Positions 26,190 through 34,999 of a stretch of DNA of 56,806 nt are shown here, in pieces. Every line of letters begins with the position of its first letter. The first letter of the stretch is position 1. This DNA comes from Deltaproteobacteria bacterium (GTDB taxonomy: Bacteria; Desulfobacterota; Syntrophobacteria; Syntrophobacterales; Syntrophobacteraceae), in assembly GCA_021793275.1 (NCBI GenBank), contig JAJYTC010000008.1:1-56806 (forward strand). The letters run 5' to 3'. The notes below the pieces were generated by a model. That model searched no databases. It was not told where the DNA came from and was given only the letters and a program-made list of their open reading frames with translations. The position numbers and the translations under genes were made by a program.

Positions 26190-27134
26190 TTGACATTTCA
26201 ACCATCAAAGCAGGTGTATTCGGGAAAAATCAGAGAGGTAACCCTGGGTAGCGGAGACAAAGCGGTTACGATTGGCGGCAGAGGGGTCTATGCTTTCCAT
26301 TCATTCGAGGGAGCTGTGCCAAACGCTCCGAGGATTGCAATGGAGGTGTGGGACAAGGATCCGAGTGAAGAGTGGTCCGAGGCTGCCAAGGCGCCTTTCA
26401 GCGACGTTTTGGGAGATCCTGCGGCTTGGGCGCGTAAATGCGTTAGCGAGTACGGGGCCGAGATCATAGTGGTTCAGACCAAGAGCGCAGATCCGAACGG
26501 TGACAACCGGCCGGCCGGCGAAGTAGCCGCAACGGTCAAAAAAGTAGTCGATGCTGTCGATGTACCGGTAGTGGTGTGGGGAACGGCGAATCACGAAAAA
26601 GACGTAGAGGTCATGAAGCTGGTGGCGGAAAACTGTGCGGGCCGCAGGGTCGCGCTCTCTCCGGTCGAAGAAGGCGACTACAAGCAGATAGGGGCTGCAT
26701 CGCTCGGCTATCAGCAGTTGGTTGTCGCGTCTTCGCCAATCGACGTAAACCTCGCCAAACAGCTTAACATCCTGCTCGGAAATCTGGGCGTAAACACGGA
26801 AAACCTGATAATCGATCCCACGACCGGTGGGCTCGGCTACGGACTCGAGTACACCTATTCGGTTATGGAGCGCATCGGACAGGCCGCTCTTACGCAGGAA
26901 GACGAAAAACTTCAGCAGCCGATTATAGCCAACGTTGCCAATGAGACTTGGAAGTGCAAAGAGTCGAACCTGAGCGCTGAGGAGGCTCCGGAGCTCGGCG
27001 ACGCGGCCAAACGCGGGATTTTGATGGAGGCGGTCACTGCCGTCGACCTCTTGATCGCCGGGGCCGACGTGGTTGTGATGCGCCATCCTGAAGCCGTAAA
27101 ACTGGTGAGGAACTATATAGCGAAAATGATGTAA
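26190..27134 (+). CDS. acsD: Corrinoid/iron-sulfur protein small subunit (acetyl-CoA synthase complex)
   Basis: A protein of 314 residues forming the TIM-barrel subunit of the corrinoid iron-sulfur protein, which with AcsC carries the methyl group from AcsE to AcsB. Recognisable blocks are GGRGVYAFHSFEG, AMEVWDKDPSEEW, VDVPVVVWGTANHEKD, NLIIDPTTGGLGYGLEYTYS and LLIAGADVVVMRHPEAV. The start is a TTG (26190-26192), chosen because AAGGAGG lies 7 nt upstream at 26176-26182 and no ATG fits. A TTG start at the head of the operon may keep its translation in check. It is the first gene of acsD-cooS-acsB-acsC-acsE. Confidence 0.94.
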   Translation: MTFQPSKQVYSGKIREVTLGSGDKAVTIGGRGVYAFHSFEGAVPNAPRIAMEVWDKDPSEEWSEAAKAPFSDVLGDPAAWARKCVSEYGAEIIVVQTKSADPNGDNRPAGEVAATVKKVVDAVDVPVVVWGTANHEKDVEVMKLVAENCAGRRVALSPVEEGDYKQIGAASLGYQQLVVASSPIDVNLAKQLNILLGNLGVNTENLIIDPTTGGLGYGLEYTYSVMERIGQAALTQEDEKLQQPIIANVANETWKCKESNLSAEEAPELGDAAKRGILMEAVTAVDLLIAGADVVVMRHPEAVKLVRNYIAKMM

Positions 27135-27140
27135 CCCTTG

Positions 27141-27167
27141 CCGAAAATCGAGAGCAGGTGTTTTCGG
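27141..27167 (+). other. Stem-loop between acsD and cooS
   Basis: CCGAAAA (27141-27147) pairs perfectly with TTTTCGG (27161-27167) across 13 nt. It lacks a U-tract, so a processing or stability element is more likely than a terminator. Confidence 0.45.
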
Positions 27168-27206
27168 TAAAATGAACCTCCCCAGGAAGGGGAAAAGAGG
27201 TGCTAC

Positions 27207-29195
27207 ATGGCTGATGAAAAGAAACCGGTTTCGATAGTAGAAGAAAAGAAGGCAAAGAAAGTGGATTTTCGCGACATGACTACTTGCGAGTCCACTCTCC
27301 AGATGCTCAGGAAAATGGAGGCGGACGGGACGGAGAACTGTTTCACCCGCGCGGCGGACATGAAGCCTTGTCCGATCGGCGCCGATTCCGCCTGCTGCAA
27401 GCACTGCTTCATGGGACCCTGCCGCCTCAACGCCAAAGACCCGTACTCGAAGGTCGGGGTTTGCGGTGCGACCATCGACACCATTGCCGCCCGGAATTTC
27501 GCCCGTAACGTGGGCGCCGGCTGCTCGGCCCATACCGACCACGGCATGGGGATGCTCGACATTTTCCGGGAAGTGGTCAACGGCAAGATCGAGCATTTCA
27601 AAATCCAGGATGAAAAAAAGCTGCGCCAGGTAGCCGAGAGCATAGGGATCGAGACCAACGAGAGGTCGGTGATGGACATAGCCAAAGACCTCTATGCGGA
27701 ACTCGAACGCACATACACCCAGGTTGAGGGTGAAATTCCTTTCGCAAAGCGCGTTCCGCCCAAGACGCTCGAAGCGTGGCGAAAAGAAGGAATCGTTCCC
27801 CGCGGTTCGATGCGCGAGATCATGGAAATTATGCACCGCACGCACATGGGCGTTGACCAGGATTATGAGAACATCGTGAAGCAGTGCTCGCGCACGGCGC
27901 TTGCCGACGGCTGGGGCGGCTCCATGGTTGCAACGGAGATATCCGACATCCTGTTCGGCACGCCGACGCCCAAGGTTGCCGGCGTCAATATGGGATTCCT
28001 GAAGCAAGACCAGGTAAACATCGTAATCCACGGCCACGAGCCGCTGCTTTTCGAAGCCATGGTCGTTGCCGCCGACGATCCTGCTAACCTTGAAAGGGCC
28101 AAGGCCGCCGGGGCAAAGGGCATCAACCTTGTCGGCATGTGCTGTTCCGGGGCCGAAGTGCTGGGGCGCCACGGCATTCCTCATGTAGGAAATTTTCTTT
28201 CCGTCGAGCCGGTTATCGCGACAGGCGCGGTCGACGCGATGGGCGTTGACGTCCAGTGCATCATGCAGGCTTTGGTGAAGGTGGCCGATTGCTACGGGAC
28301 GAAGTTTTTCACGACCAACCCGAAAGCACACATCGAAGGCGCCGTTCACATTGAATTTCACGAACATGCGCCCTTTGATGCACCCAATCAGATCATCGCC
28401 TTGGCTATCGAGCGTTTTTCAAAGCGGACCGCCAAAATCGTGATTCCTTCCCGCCAGGACTGGGGCGTGCACGGGTTCTCGCACGAGTATGTCAACTACA
28501 TGCTGGGCGGCGAGTTCCGCGAGTCGTATATGCCGCTTAACGCCAACATCATAAACGGCAAAATCAGGGGCGTTGCCGGCGTAGTCGGCTGCACCAATCC
28601 GCGCGTGAAGCATGACTATCTGCACGTGGAACTGGTAAAAGAGCTGATCAAGAACAACGTCCTGGTGGTCCAGACCGGATGTTCGCAAATATCTTTGGCC
28701 AAAGCCGGTCTCATGAGGCCCGATGCGGCGGTGCTTGCCGGCGAAGGTCTCCAGGAAGTATGCGAAACGGTTGGAATTCCACCCGTTTTGAGCCTTGGCT
28801 CCTGCGTCGACAACAGCCGCATACTCATGGCCGTAGCCGAGATGGTCCGGATAGGCGGCCTTGGCGACAAGATTTCCGACCTGCCGGTAGCGGGCGCCGC
28901 CCCCGAGTATATGAGCGAGAAGGCCATCTGCATCGGGCAGTACTTCGTTGCTTCGGGCGTCTACACCGTTTTCGGCGTAACATTCCCGACCGTCGAAGGC
29001 ACGAAGTTCCACGACCTGCTCTTTAGCGGGCTCGAGGAAAGGGGCCTGGGAAAATGGGGATTCGCCACCGATCCGATAGAAATGGCCTATATGATGATTG
29101 ATCATATCGACAAGAAGAGGGCTGCCCTCGGCATTTCCGAGCAACGCGAAAGGAAACTGTTCAGTATGGAAGACCGCAGAGCGGCTGACGCCTAA
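27207..29195 (+). CDS. cooS: Anaerobic Ni-Fe carbon monoxide dehydrogenase catalytic subunit
   Basis: A protein of 662 residues, equivalent to AcsA. It interconverts CO2 and CO at the Ni-Fe-S C-cluster and passes CO to AcsB. The N-terminus has the Cys-rich block for the D and B clusters (CPIGADSACCKHCFMGPCRL, then GVCGAT and AGCSAHTDHG). Downstream are the C-cluster ligand regions CCSGAEVLGRHG, VGCTNPR, QTGCSQISLAKAGLM and GSCVDNSRI. The order beside acsB, not beside a CooF ferredoxin, shows that it serves acetyl-CoA synthesis or cleavage and not stand-alone CO oxidation. No cooC nickel-insertion gene is in the operon. GAGGTGCTAC precedes the ATG. Confidence 0.97.
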   Translation: MADEKKPVSIVEEKKAKKVDFRDMTTCESTLQMLRKMEADGTENCFTRAADMKPCPIGADSACCKHCFMGPCRLNAKDPYSKVGVCGATIDTIAARNFARNVGAGCSAHTDHGMGMLDIFREVVNGKIEHFKIQDEKKLRQVAESIGIETNERSVMDIAKDLYAELERTYTQVEGEIPFAKRVPPKTLEAWRKEGIVPRGSMREIMEIMHRTHMGVDQDYENIVKQCSRTALADGWGGSMVATEISDILFGTPTPKVAGVNMGFLKQDQVNIVIHGHEPLLFEAMVVAADDPANLERAKAAGAKGINLVGMCCSGAEVLGRHGIPHVGNFLSVEPVIATGAVDAMGVDVQCIMQALVKVADCYGTKFFTTNPKAHIEGAVHIEFHEHAPFDAPNQIIALAIERFSKRTAKIVIPSRQDWGVHGFSHEYVNYMLGGEFRESYMPLNANIINGKIRGVAGVVGCTNPRVKHDYLHVELVKELIKNNVLVVQTGCSQISLAKAGLMRPDAAVLAGEGLQEVCETVGIPPVLSLGSCVDNSRILMAVAEMVRIGGLGDKISDLPVAGAAPEYMSEKAICIGQYFVASGVYTVFGVTFPTVEGTKFHDLLFSGLEERGLGKWGFATDPIEMAYMMIDHIDKKRAALGISEQRERKLFSMEDRRAADA

Positions 29196-29233
29196 GCCTG
29201 TGCGGCGCTCTCAAGTCAATCCGTATCTTAATT

Positions 29234-29248
29234 CCGGCTTGAAGCCGG
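29234..29248 (+). other. Short perfect dyad between cooS and acsB
   Basis: CCGGCTTGAAGCCGG is a 7-bp perfect dyad about a single G. As RNA it would form a 5-bp stem with a 5-nt loop, 36 nt before the acsB start. A minor mRNA stability element is possible. Confidence 0.35.
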
Positions 29249-29284
29249 TTGCGTTGCAGGGAAAAAGAGAAAAGGAGTCAAGTT

Positions 29285-31504
29285 ATGTCCAGGTTAGTCG
29301 CTTTTGCAGCGATCCAGGGAGCTTACAATATAGTTTCCAAGGCCGAAGGCAAGTTCAAGCAGGCCATGGATAAGTATGGCCCGAATCAGCCGTTGAGTTT
29401 TCCCAATACGGCTTATTACCTGCCCATTATTTATTCGATCCTTGGCGTCAAGGTCGAAAAACTGGCTGACGCCGAAGCTGTAATCAAGAAGTGCCGCGAG
29501 CTTCTTCCCAAGCACATCAAGCCTGAGCACAACATTCACCTTCCCTACCTGGGAGGGACGCTTGATTCGGGTATGGCCGCAATACTGGCTGAAGAAGTGG
29601 TCGAGGCGATCCGGTACGTGGACGAGCCCGATTTTTATATGCCCGGCGAGGACTGCGATCTGGATAACGGGAGACTCTGGCTTGGCGCAGCAGACGACAC
29701 GATCATGAGAAAGCGTGGCGTGGAGTTTGTCGACGGGTCGGCCCCCGGTTTTGCCGCAATCGTCGGTTCGGCTCCCAGCCCCGAGATCGCCAAGATGATC
29801 GCCGAAGAATACCAGAAAAAGAACCTCTACGTATTCATGTGCGCCAACCAGAACGGCACCTCGTTTGCCCAGCAGTTGGTCGAGGCGGGCGTTGAAGTTG
29901 GCTGGGGCACGCGCCTCGTGCCGTTCGGTCCCGACATCTCCGGGGCGGTATTCGCACTGGGTTTCGCAAACCGCGCGGCCATGGCCTTTGGCGGTGTCAA
30001 ACCGGGCGATTACAAATCGATTTTGAAATATAACAAGGACCGCATCTTCGCCTTCGTCAACGCTTTTGGCGAAGTGAACGCCGAGTGGGCCGCCAACGCC
30101 GCCGGGGCTATCAACTGGGGTTTCCCCACGATCGCGGACACCGATATCCCCGAAATTCGTCCCTATGGCGTGTGCACCTACGAACATGTCGTCTCCAGCA
30201 TTCCTTACGAGCAGATGACTGCAAAGTCGATCGAGGTTCGCGGACTCAAGGTCACCATTACCGAGATTCCGATCCCTCTTTCCTACGGTCCGGCGTTCGA
30301 GGGCGAGCGCGTACGCAAAGACGACGTCTACCTCGAATGCGGCGGTGGAAAGACTCACTGCTGCGAACTGGTCAAGATCGCCTCGATGGAGTCTGTGGAA
30401 GACGGTAGAGTAGAAGTCATCGGCCCTGACATCAAGGATGTAAAAGCTGGTTCGAGGTTGCCCATGGCGGTAACCGTCGAGGTTGCCGGCCGGAAGATGC
30501 AGGAAGACTATGAGCCGATCCTCGAACGGCAGGTGCACCACCTGGTTAACTATGCGCAGGGCATCATGCATATAGGCCAGCGCGACATTGCCTGGTACAG
30601 GATTGGCAAGCAGGCCGTGGAAAAGGGATTCACCCTGGAGCACATCGGTAAAATCCTGCACGCCAAGTACCACCAGGATTTCGGGGCCATTTTCGACAAG
30701 TGCCAGGTCAAGATTTACACCGAGGAAGCCAAGGTCAATGAAATGCTGGAGGTGGCGCGGAAGGCGTACAAGGTCCGCGACGAGCGTATCGAAGGCATGA
30801 CGGACGAGACCACCGAGACCTACTACTCGTGCACGCTGTGCCAGTCTTTTGCGCCGACGCACGTCTGCGTGATAAGCCCCGAGCGCACCGGTCTTTGCGG
30901 CGCTTATAACTGGCTCGACTGCAAGGCCTCCAATGAAATCAATCCCACAGGTCCCAACCAGCCGGTCCCCAAGGGCGAGACCCTCGATCCAAAGCTGGGC
31001 AACTGGAAGGGTGTAAATGACTTTGTCTTCAAGGCCTCCAGGCAAGCTGTCGCCAGCTACAATTTCTACAGCCTTGTCTATGACCCGATGACCACCTGCG
31101 GGTGCTGCGAGTGCATTGCGGCGGTCCTGCCGATGTGCAACGGCATAATGACGGTAAACCGTGACTTCGCCGGCATGACCCCATGCGGCATGAAATTCAC
31201 GACCCTTGCGGGCACCATCGGCGGCGGTCTGGTTACGCCCGGATTTGTGGGCCACAGCAAGTACAACATCACGCAGCGCAAGTTCATCGTCGGCGACGGC
31301 GGCATCGCGCGGATGGTATGGATGCCCAAGATGTTGAAAGAGGAGATCAGGGACAGGCTTATCAAGCGCGGTGAGGAAATCGGCATTCCCAACCTCATCG
31401 ACATGATCGCCACTGAGGAAGACGGCACCACCGAAGATGAGGTTTACGCCTTCCTGGAAAAAGTGGGACATCCCGCTTTGTCAATGGAAAGCATTCTTGG
31501 ATGA
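29285..31504 (+). CDS. acsB: Acetyl-CoA synthase, catalytic subunit (bacterial type)
   Basis: A protein of 739 residues from the ATG at 29285 (AAGGAG upstream; a longer frame from 29249 has no such site). It condenses CO, the corrinoid-borne methyl group and CoA at the A-cluster. The long N-terminal domain that docks on CooS makes it the bacterial rather than the archaeal CdhC form. A-cluster ligands are visible: Cys516 and Cys519 (SCTLC), further Cys in THVC and TGLCG, and the Cys605-Gly-Cys607 motif that binds the distal nickel. In sulfate reducers the complex may run in either direction, so acetate oxidation is as likely as autotrophy. Confidence 0.97.
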   Translation: MSRLVAFAAIQGAYNIVSKAEGKFKQAMDKYGPNQPLSFPNTAYYLPIIYSILGVKVEKLADAEAVIKKCRELLPKHIKPEHNIHLPYLGGTLDSGMAAILAEEVVEAIRYVDEPDFYMPGEDCDLDNGRLWLGAADDTIMRKRGVEFVDGSAPGFAAIVGSAPSPEIAKMIAEEYQKKNLYVFMCANQNGTSFAQQLVEAGVEVGWGTRLVPFGPDISGAVFALGFANRAAMAFGGVKPGDYKSILKYNKDRIFAFVNAFGEVNAEWAANAAGAINWGFPTIADTDIPEIRPYGVCTYEHVVSSIPYEQMTAKSIEVRGLKVTITEIPIPLSYGPAFEGERVRKDDVYLECGGGKTHCCELVKIASMESVEDGRVEVIGPDIKDVKAGSRLPMAVTVEVAGRKMQEDYEPILERQVHHLVNYAQGIMHIGQRDIAWYRIGKQAVEKGFTLEHIGKILHAKYHQDFGAIFDKCQVKIYTEEAKVNEMLEVARKAYKVRDERIEGMTDETTETYYSCTLCQSFAPTHVCVISPERTGLCGAYNWLDCKASNEINPTGPNQPVPKGETLDPKLGNWKGVNDFVFKASRQAVASYNFYSLVYDPMTTCGCCECIAAVLPMCNGIMTVNRDFAGMTPCGMKFTTLAGTIGGGLVTPGFVGHSKYNITQRKFIVGDGGIARMVWMPKMLKEEIRDRLIKRGEEIGIPNLIDMIATEEDGTTEDEVYAFLEKVGHPALSMESILG

Positions 31505-31512
31505 TCGACTGT

Positions 31513-31543
31513 CCGGGCGTGGGGCTCATGGTCTCGCGCCCGG
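31513..31543 (+). other. Stem-loop between acsB and acsC
   Basis: CCGGGCG (31513-31519) pairs perfectly with CGCCCGG (31537-31543). It starts 9 nt after the acsB stop and has no U-tract. It is a candidate 3'-end stabiliser for the upstream part of the message. Confidence 0.5.
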
Positions 31544-31584
31544 TCCCAATATGGTAATTTAACCTTTAGCAGGAGAAGACGCTC

Positions 31585-32937
31585 ATGGGCCTTACCGGAA
31601 TTCAAATCTTTAAATTGCTGCCCAAGACAAACTGTGGAGAGTGTGGGGTTCCAACCTGCCTGGCCTTTGCAATGAACCTTGCCGCGGGCAAGGCCGAACT
31701 TGACAAGTGTCCGTATGTGTCCCAAGAGGCCAGGGAAAAACTGGCTTCCGAATCGGCCCCTCCCATTCGGCCCCTCACGATCGGGACTGGTGAATACGCC
31801 GTAAAAGTCGGCGGTGAGACTGTGCTTTTCAGACATGAGAAGACTTTTGTCAATCCGCCCGGCTTGGCCGTTATGGTGTCAACCGATGAAGATGCGGCTT
31901 CGGTTGCCGGAAAGATCGACCGGTTCAATAAATCGCAGTATGACCGTGTCGGCCTCAGGCTTCGTGCCGAGATGTTCGCGATAAAAGATGCCGGCGGTAA
32001 TGCGGATGCATTTTGCGCTCTTGCCAAGAAGGTATCCGAGGAGACCGGCGCCTCTATGATTTTCATGTCCGAGTCGGTTGACGTACTTACTGCGGCGGTG
32101 GATAAGTTCAAAGATAAAAAACCGCTTCTTTATGGTGCAACCGCAGCTAACGCCGAAGCAGTCGGAAATCTGGCCAAAGCCGCCGAATGCCCTGTTGCCG
32201 TTAAGGGCGACGGCTCGATGGAGAGTGTGATCGATCTAAGCGAAAAACTCTCCGCAATGGGTGTAAAGGACATAGTGCTGGACACCGGCACGCGGGATCT
32301 CAAGAAGGCTTTCGAAGAGCAGGTGCTCATCCGCCGTGCGGCCCTCAAAGAAAGGTTCCGTCCCCTCGGGTTCCCGACCATCGTTATGGCCAACGAGATG
32401 GGCAGCGGGATAATGGAAGAAGCGCTGGTAGCGGCCACCTTCATCGCCAAATACGGCGCGCTCATTGTTATGAGCGATCTGCAGCCGCACGTGGTTTTCC
32501 CGCTCCTGTTGGAACGGCTCAATATCTATACCGACCCGCAACGACCGATGACAGCCGATCAGGGAATCTATCCGATCAACAATCCGGACGAAAATTCTCC
32601 GGTGCTCGTGACCTGCAACTTCTCGCTTACCTACTTCATCGTTTCCGGTGAGATCGAGGGGAGCAGAGTCCCCTCCTGGCTCTGTGTTCAGGATACCGAG
32701 GGACTGTCCGTCATGACTGCATGGGCGGCCGGAAAGTTTTCGGGGGAAACGGTTGGCACCTTCATCAACAAGTGTGGGATCAAGGACAAGATAAAACACA
32801 AGACTGTTATCATCCCGGGGTATGCTGCCGGCATAAGCGGCGAGTTGGAAGAAGAACTCGGGGCGGGCTGGACCGTTGCGGTCGGCCCGAGGGAAGCGAG
32901 CCAGATTCCAAAATTCCTCAAGACTTTCAAAGCTTAG
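31585..32937 (+). CDS. acsC: Corrinoid/iron-sulfur protein large subunit
   Basis: A protein of 450 residues. The N-terminal [4Fe-4S] domain has Cys17, Cys20, Cys25 and Cys42 in the pattern TNCGECGVPTC then DKCP, which keeps the cobalt in the Co(I) state. A TIM-barrel domain follows (VDVLTAAVDKF, IVLDTGTRDLK), then a C-terminal B12-binding domain (ending GPREASQIPKF). It forms a heterodimer with AcsD and accepts methyl from AcsE. GCAGGAGAAG lies upstream of the ATG. It is 15 bp from acsE. Confidence 0.96.
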   Translation: MGLTGIQIFKLLPKTNCGECGVPTCLAFAMNLAAGKAELDKCPYVSQEAREKLASESAPPIRPLTIGTGEYAVKVGGETVLFRHEKTFVNPPGLAVMVSTDEDAASVAGKIDRFNKSQYDRVGLRLRAEMFAIKDAGGNADAFCALAKKVSEETGASMIFMSESVDVLTAAVDKFKDKKPLLYGATAANAEAVGNLAKAAECPVAVKGDGSMESVIDLSEKLSAMGVKDIVLDTGTRDLKKAFEEQVLIRRAALKERFRPLGFPTIVMANEMGSGIMEEALVAATFIAKYGALIVMSDLQPHVVFPLLLERLNIYTDPQRPMTADQGIYPINNPDENSPVLVTCNFSLTYFIVSGEIEGSRVPSWLCVQDTEGLSVMTAWAAGKFSGETVGTFINKCGIKDKIKHKTVIIPGYAAGISGELEEELGAGWTVAVGPREASQIPKFLKTFKA

Positions 32938-32952
32938 ACGGGAGGCCAAGGA

Positions 32953-33837
32953 ATGAAACTGATAGGTGAAAACCTGAACATAATGAGCAAAAAATATGGC
33001 GCCGCACTGAAGGCCAAAGATGCCAAACCGCTTCAGGAGCTTGCCATCGAAGAAGCCAAGGCCGGGATGGATTATGTAGATCTCAACATCGGGCCTGCGG
33101 GCAAAACGGGCGTGGAGTTAATGAGCTGGCTCGTTCCGGTTATCGAAGAAGTTGTGGATATTCCGCTCGCCCTTGACACTTCCAACGTCAACGCGATAGA
33201 AGCCGGGCTCAAAGCGTGCAAGAAGAACCGGCCGCTCATCAATTCGATTATGGTCCGCCCCGAGAGAATGGAAGCTCTTTTGCCGCTTGCGGCAAAATAT
33301 GACGCCGAGTTCGTCGGACTTCTCTGGGGACCCGAAGGAATGCCCAGGGACGAAAACGAGCGCGGAGCGCTTTGCGCCGAACTGGTGTTCAAGGCGACCG
33401 GTGAATTCGGCATTAAGCCCGAACGAATCTTTATCGATCCCATCCAAACGCCGGTCAACGTGCAGCAGATGCAGATCATGAGCGTTTTGGAGTTCATGAA
33501 AATGTTCGGTGATATAGCCCCCGGGTGCAGAAGCACTATCGGGCTTTCCAACGTGTCCAACGGCCCTCCGGACCACCTGCGTCCGATCCTCAACCAGGTC
33601 ATGCTTATTATTTACAAGCGCCATGGAATGTATTCCGCCATTGTGGACACTTTCGACACGAAGCTCCATGAGATCGCCAGAGGAAAGCATCCCGGCCTTG
33701 AAGCCCTTGTGCACAAGGTCGAGGACGGCCAACCCATTGACATGGGTCCTCTTTCCGACGAAGAGCGCGATGTCGTAAAGACGGCCAAGGTTATACTCGG
33801 TCAGACGCTCTACTCCGACTCCTGGCTCCAGATCTGA
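32953..33837 (+). CDS. acsE: Methyltetrahydrofolate:corrinoid/iron-sulfur protein methyltransferase
   Basis: A protein of 294 residues, about 30 longer than the classical clostridial AcsE, with the additional length mostly at the C-terminus. It is a pterin-binding TIM barrel: MKLIGENLNIMSKKYG, DYVDLNIGPAGKTG, IPLALDTSNVNAIEAGL, NSIMVRPERME, FIDPIQTPVNVQQ and TIGLSNVSNG match the folate-binding family. It moves the methyl group of CH3-tetrahydrofolate to Co(I) of AcsCD. GGGAGGCC lies upstream. It is the last gene of the operon and a strong terminator follows. Confidence 0.93.
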   Translation: MKLIGENLNIMSKKYGAALKAKDAKPLQELAIEEAKAGMDYVDLNIGPAGKTGVELMSWLVPVIEEVVDIPLALDTSNVNAIEAGLKACKKNRPLINSIMVRPERMEALLPLAAKYDAEFVGLLWGPEGMPRDENERGALCAELVFKATGEFGIKPERIFIDPIQTPVNVQQMQIMSVLEFMKMFGDIAPGCRSTIGLSNVSNGPPDHLRPILNQVMLIIYKRHGMYSAIVDTFDTKLHEIARGKHPGLEALVHKVEDGQPIDMGPLSDEERDVVKTAKVILGQTLYSDSWLQI

Positions 33838-33845
33838 TTCGTCAA

Positions 33846-33890
33846 AGGCCCGCCCGTTCCAAGACAAAGGGGCGGGCCTCACCTCTTTTT
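33846..33890 (+). terminator. Intrinsic terminator of the acs operon
   Basis: The perfect 10-bp stem AGGCCCGCCC / GGGCGGGCCT (33846-33855 and 33870-33879) is followed by CACCTCTTTTT. It begins 8 nt after the acsE stop. Confidence 0.9.
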
Positions 33891-33969
33891 CCTGCTTCGC
33901 CCCGTCCCTGTTCCGCCTGACTTGCTCTCATTTCAAACTCTTGGAGAAACTGTCTTTAAGCCTACACTA

Positions 33970-34944
33970 ATGGAGAGCGCCGTGAAAGATGCGATCCGTC
34001 CCCGGCCTGCCGATTGCCGGGGCAGGCTCTGCCGCTCCATAATTTCGGTTCCCGCTAATCGGGAGAAGATGGTCGATAAGGCGTTGAGCCTTGAGGCCGA
34101 TGTCATTATGCTCGATCTTGAGGATTCCGTGCCCGTTGACCAAAAGGATGAGGCCCGCAAACGCGCCGTCTCCATTTTGAGGGGCGCCCAGACGCGCGGC
34201 AAGGTCCTATCGTGCCGTATCAACGGGATGGCTACTCCCTTTGCTTACCGTGACATAATTGATATAGTGGAAGCTGCGGGCGAATTTATTGATACGATCG
34301 TCATTCCAAAGGTCAATGATGCCTCGGAAGTTAAAGCGGTTGATTATTTTCTGACCCAGATAGAGCTGCGGATGGGTTTTAGCAGGCGGATCGGTCTTGA
34401 ACCTTCCATAGAGACCGCCTCTGGAATGTTAAGGGTGGAGGAAATCGCATTCAGTTCACAGCGGATTGAGTCGCTCGTATTCGGAGTCGCCGATTACAGC
34501 GCATCGCTGACCATGCCGGGCGGGGGCATTAGCGGTCATGGCGAAAGCGCAGGCCTTTATCCGGGCGACAGGTTCCATTTCCCGTTGAGCCGGATGGCAA
34601 TGGCGGCCAAAGCGGCGGGTTTGGCGGCGATCGACGCCCCGTATGGAGATTATAAAGACCCCGAAGGTTTGAGGCGCTCCTGTTTGGCGAGCGCCGCTCT
34701 GGGATACGACGGCAAATGGGTGATCCACCCGGACCAGATTGCAATTGTAAACGAGATCTATTCGCCCTCGGAGGAAGATTTCCAACGCTCCGTCAGGATT
34801 TTGGAAGCATACGAGCAGGGCAGGGCCGCCGGGGTGGGATCGATCGCCCTTGACGGTAAAATGGTCGATGCTGCGTCCATAAGGGTCGCGCAGGTTGTGA
34901 GGGCCCGACGGGATGCCATCGACAGGAAAGGCAAAAAGACCTGA
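33970..34944 (+). CDS. HpcH/HpaI aldolase / CitE-like acyl-CoA lyase
   Basis: About 324 residues. It belongs to the CitE/malyl-CoA lyase TIM-barrel family. It has RSIISVPANREKMVDKAL, the metal-binding MLDLEDSVP, VIPKVNDASEV, GLEPSIETASGML and FGVADYSASL with the second acidic ligand. Family members cleave citryl-, malyl-, citramalyl- or methylmalyl-CoA, and I cannot choose between them. The ATG at 33970 is used here. A GTG at 33982 has GGAGAG 4 nt upstream and may be the true start. It follows the acs operon terminator, so it probably has its own promoter, and it is 55 bp upstream of a histidine kinase gene. Confidence 0.85.
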   Translation: MESAVKDAIRPRPADCRGRLCRSIISVPANREKMVDKALSLEADVIMLDLEDSVPVDQKDEARKRAVSILRGAQTRGKVLSCRINGMATPFAYRDIIDIVEAAGEFIDTIVIPKVNDASEVKAVDYFLTQIELRMGFSRRIGLEPSIETASGMLRVEEIAFSSQRIESLVFGVADYSASLTMPGGGISGHGESAGLYPGDRFHFPLSRMAMAAKAAGLAAIDAPYGDYKDPEGLRRSCLASAALGYDGKWVIHPDQIAIVNEIYSPSEEDFQRSVRILEAYEQGRAAGVGSIALDGKMVDAASIRVAQVVRARRDAIDRKGKKT

Positions 34945-34999
34945 TGCGCATATTGTTATATGGCGCGGCAGGGTTCAGAATAAAGCCGGGAAGGCAAAA

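Noticed and set aside
26301-28367. 688-codon open frame antisense to acsD and cooS
   Set aside because: It mirrors highly conserved CODH genes, has no domain or ribosome-binding site, and arises from the GC-rich codon use of the real strand. The same holds for 29294-31471 opposite acsB.
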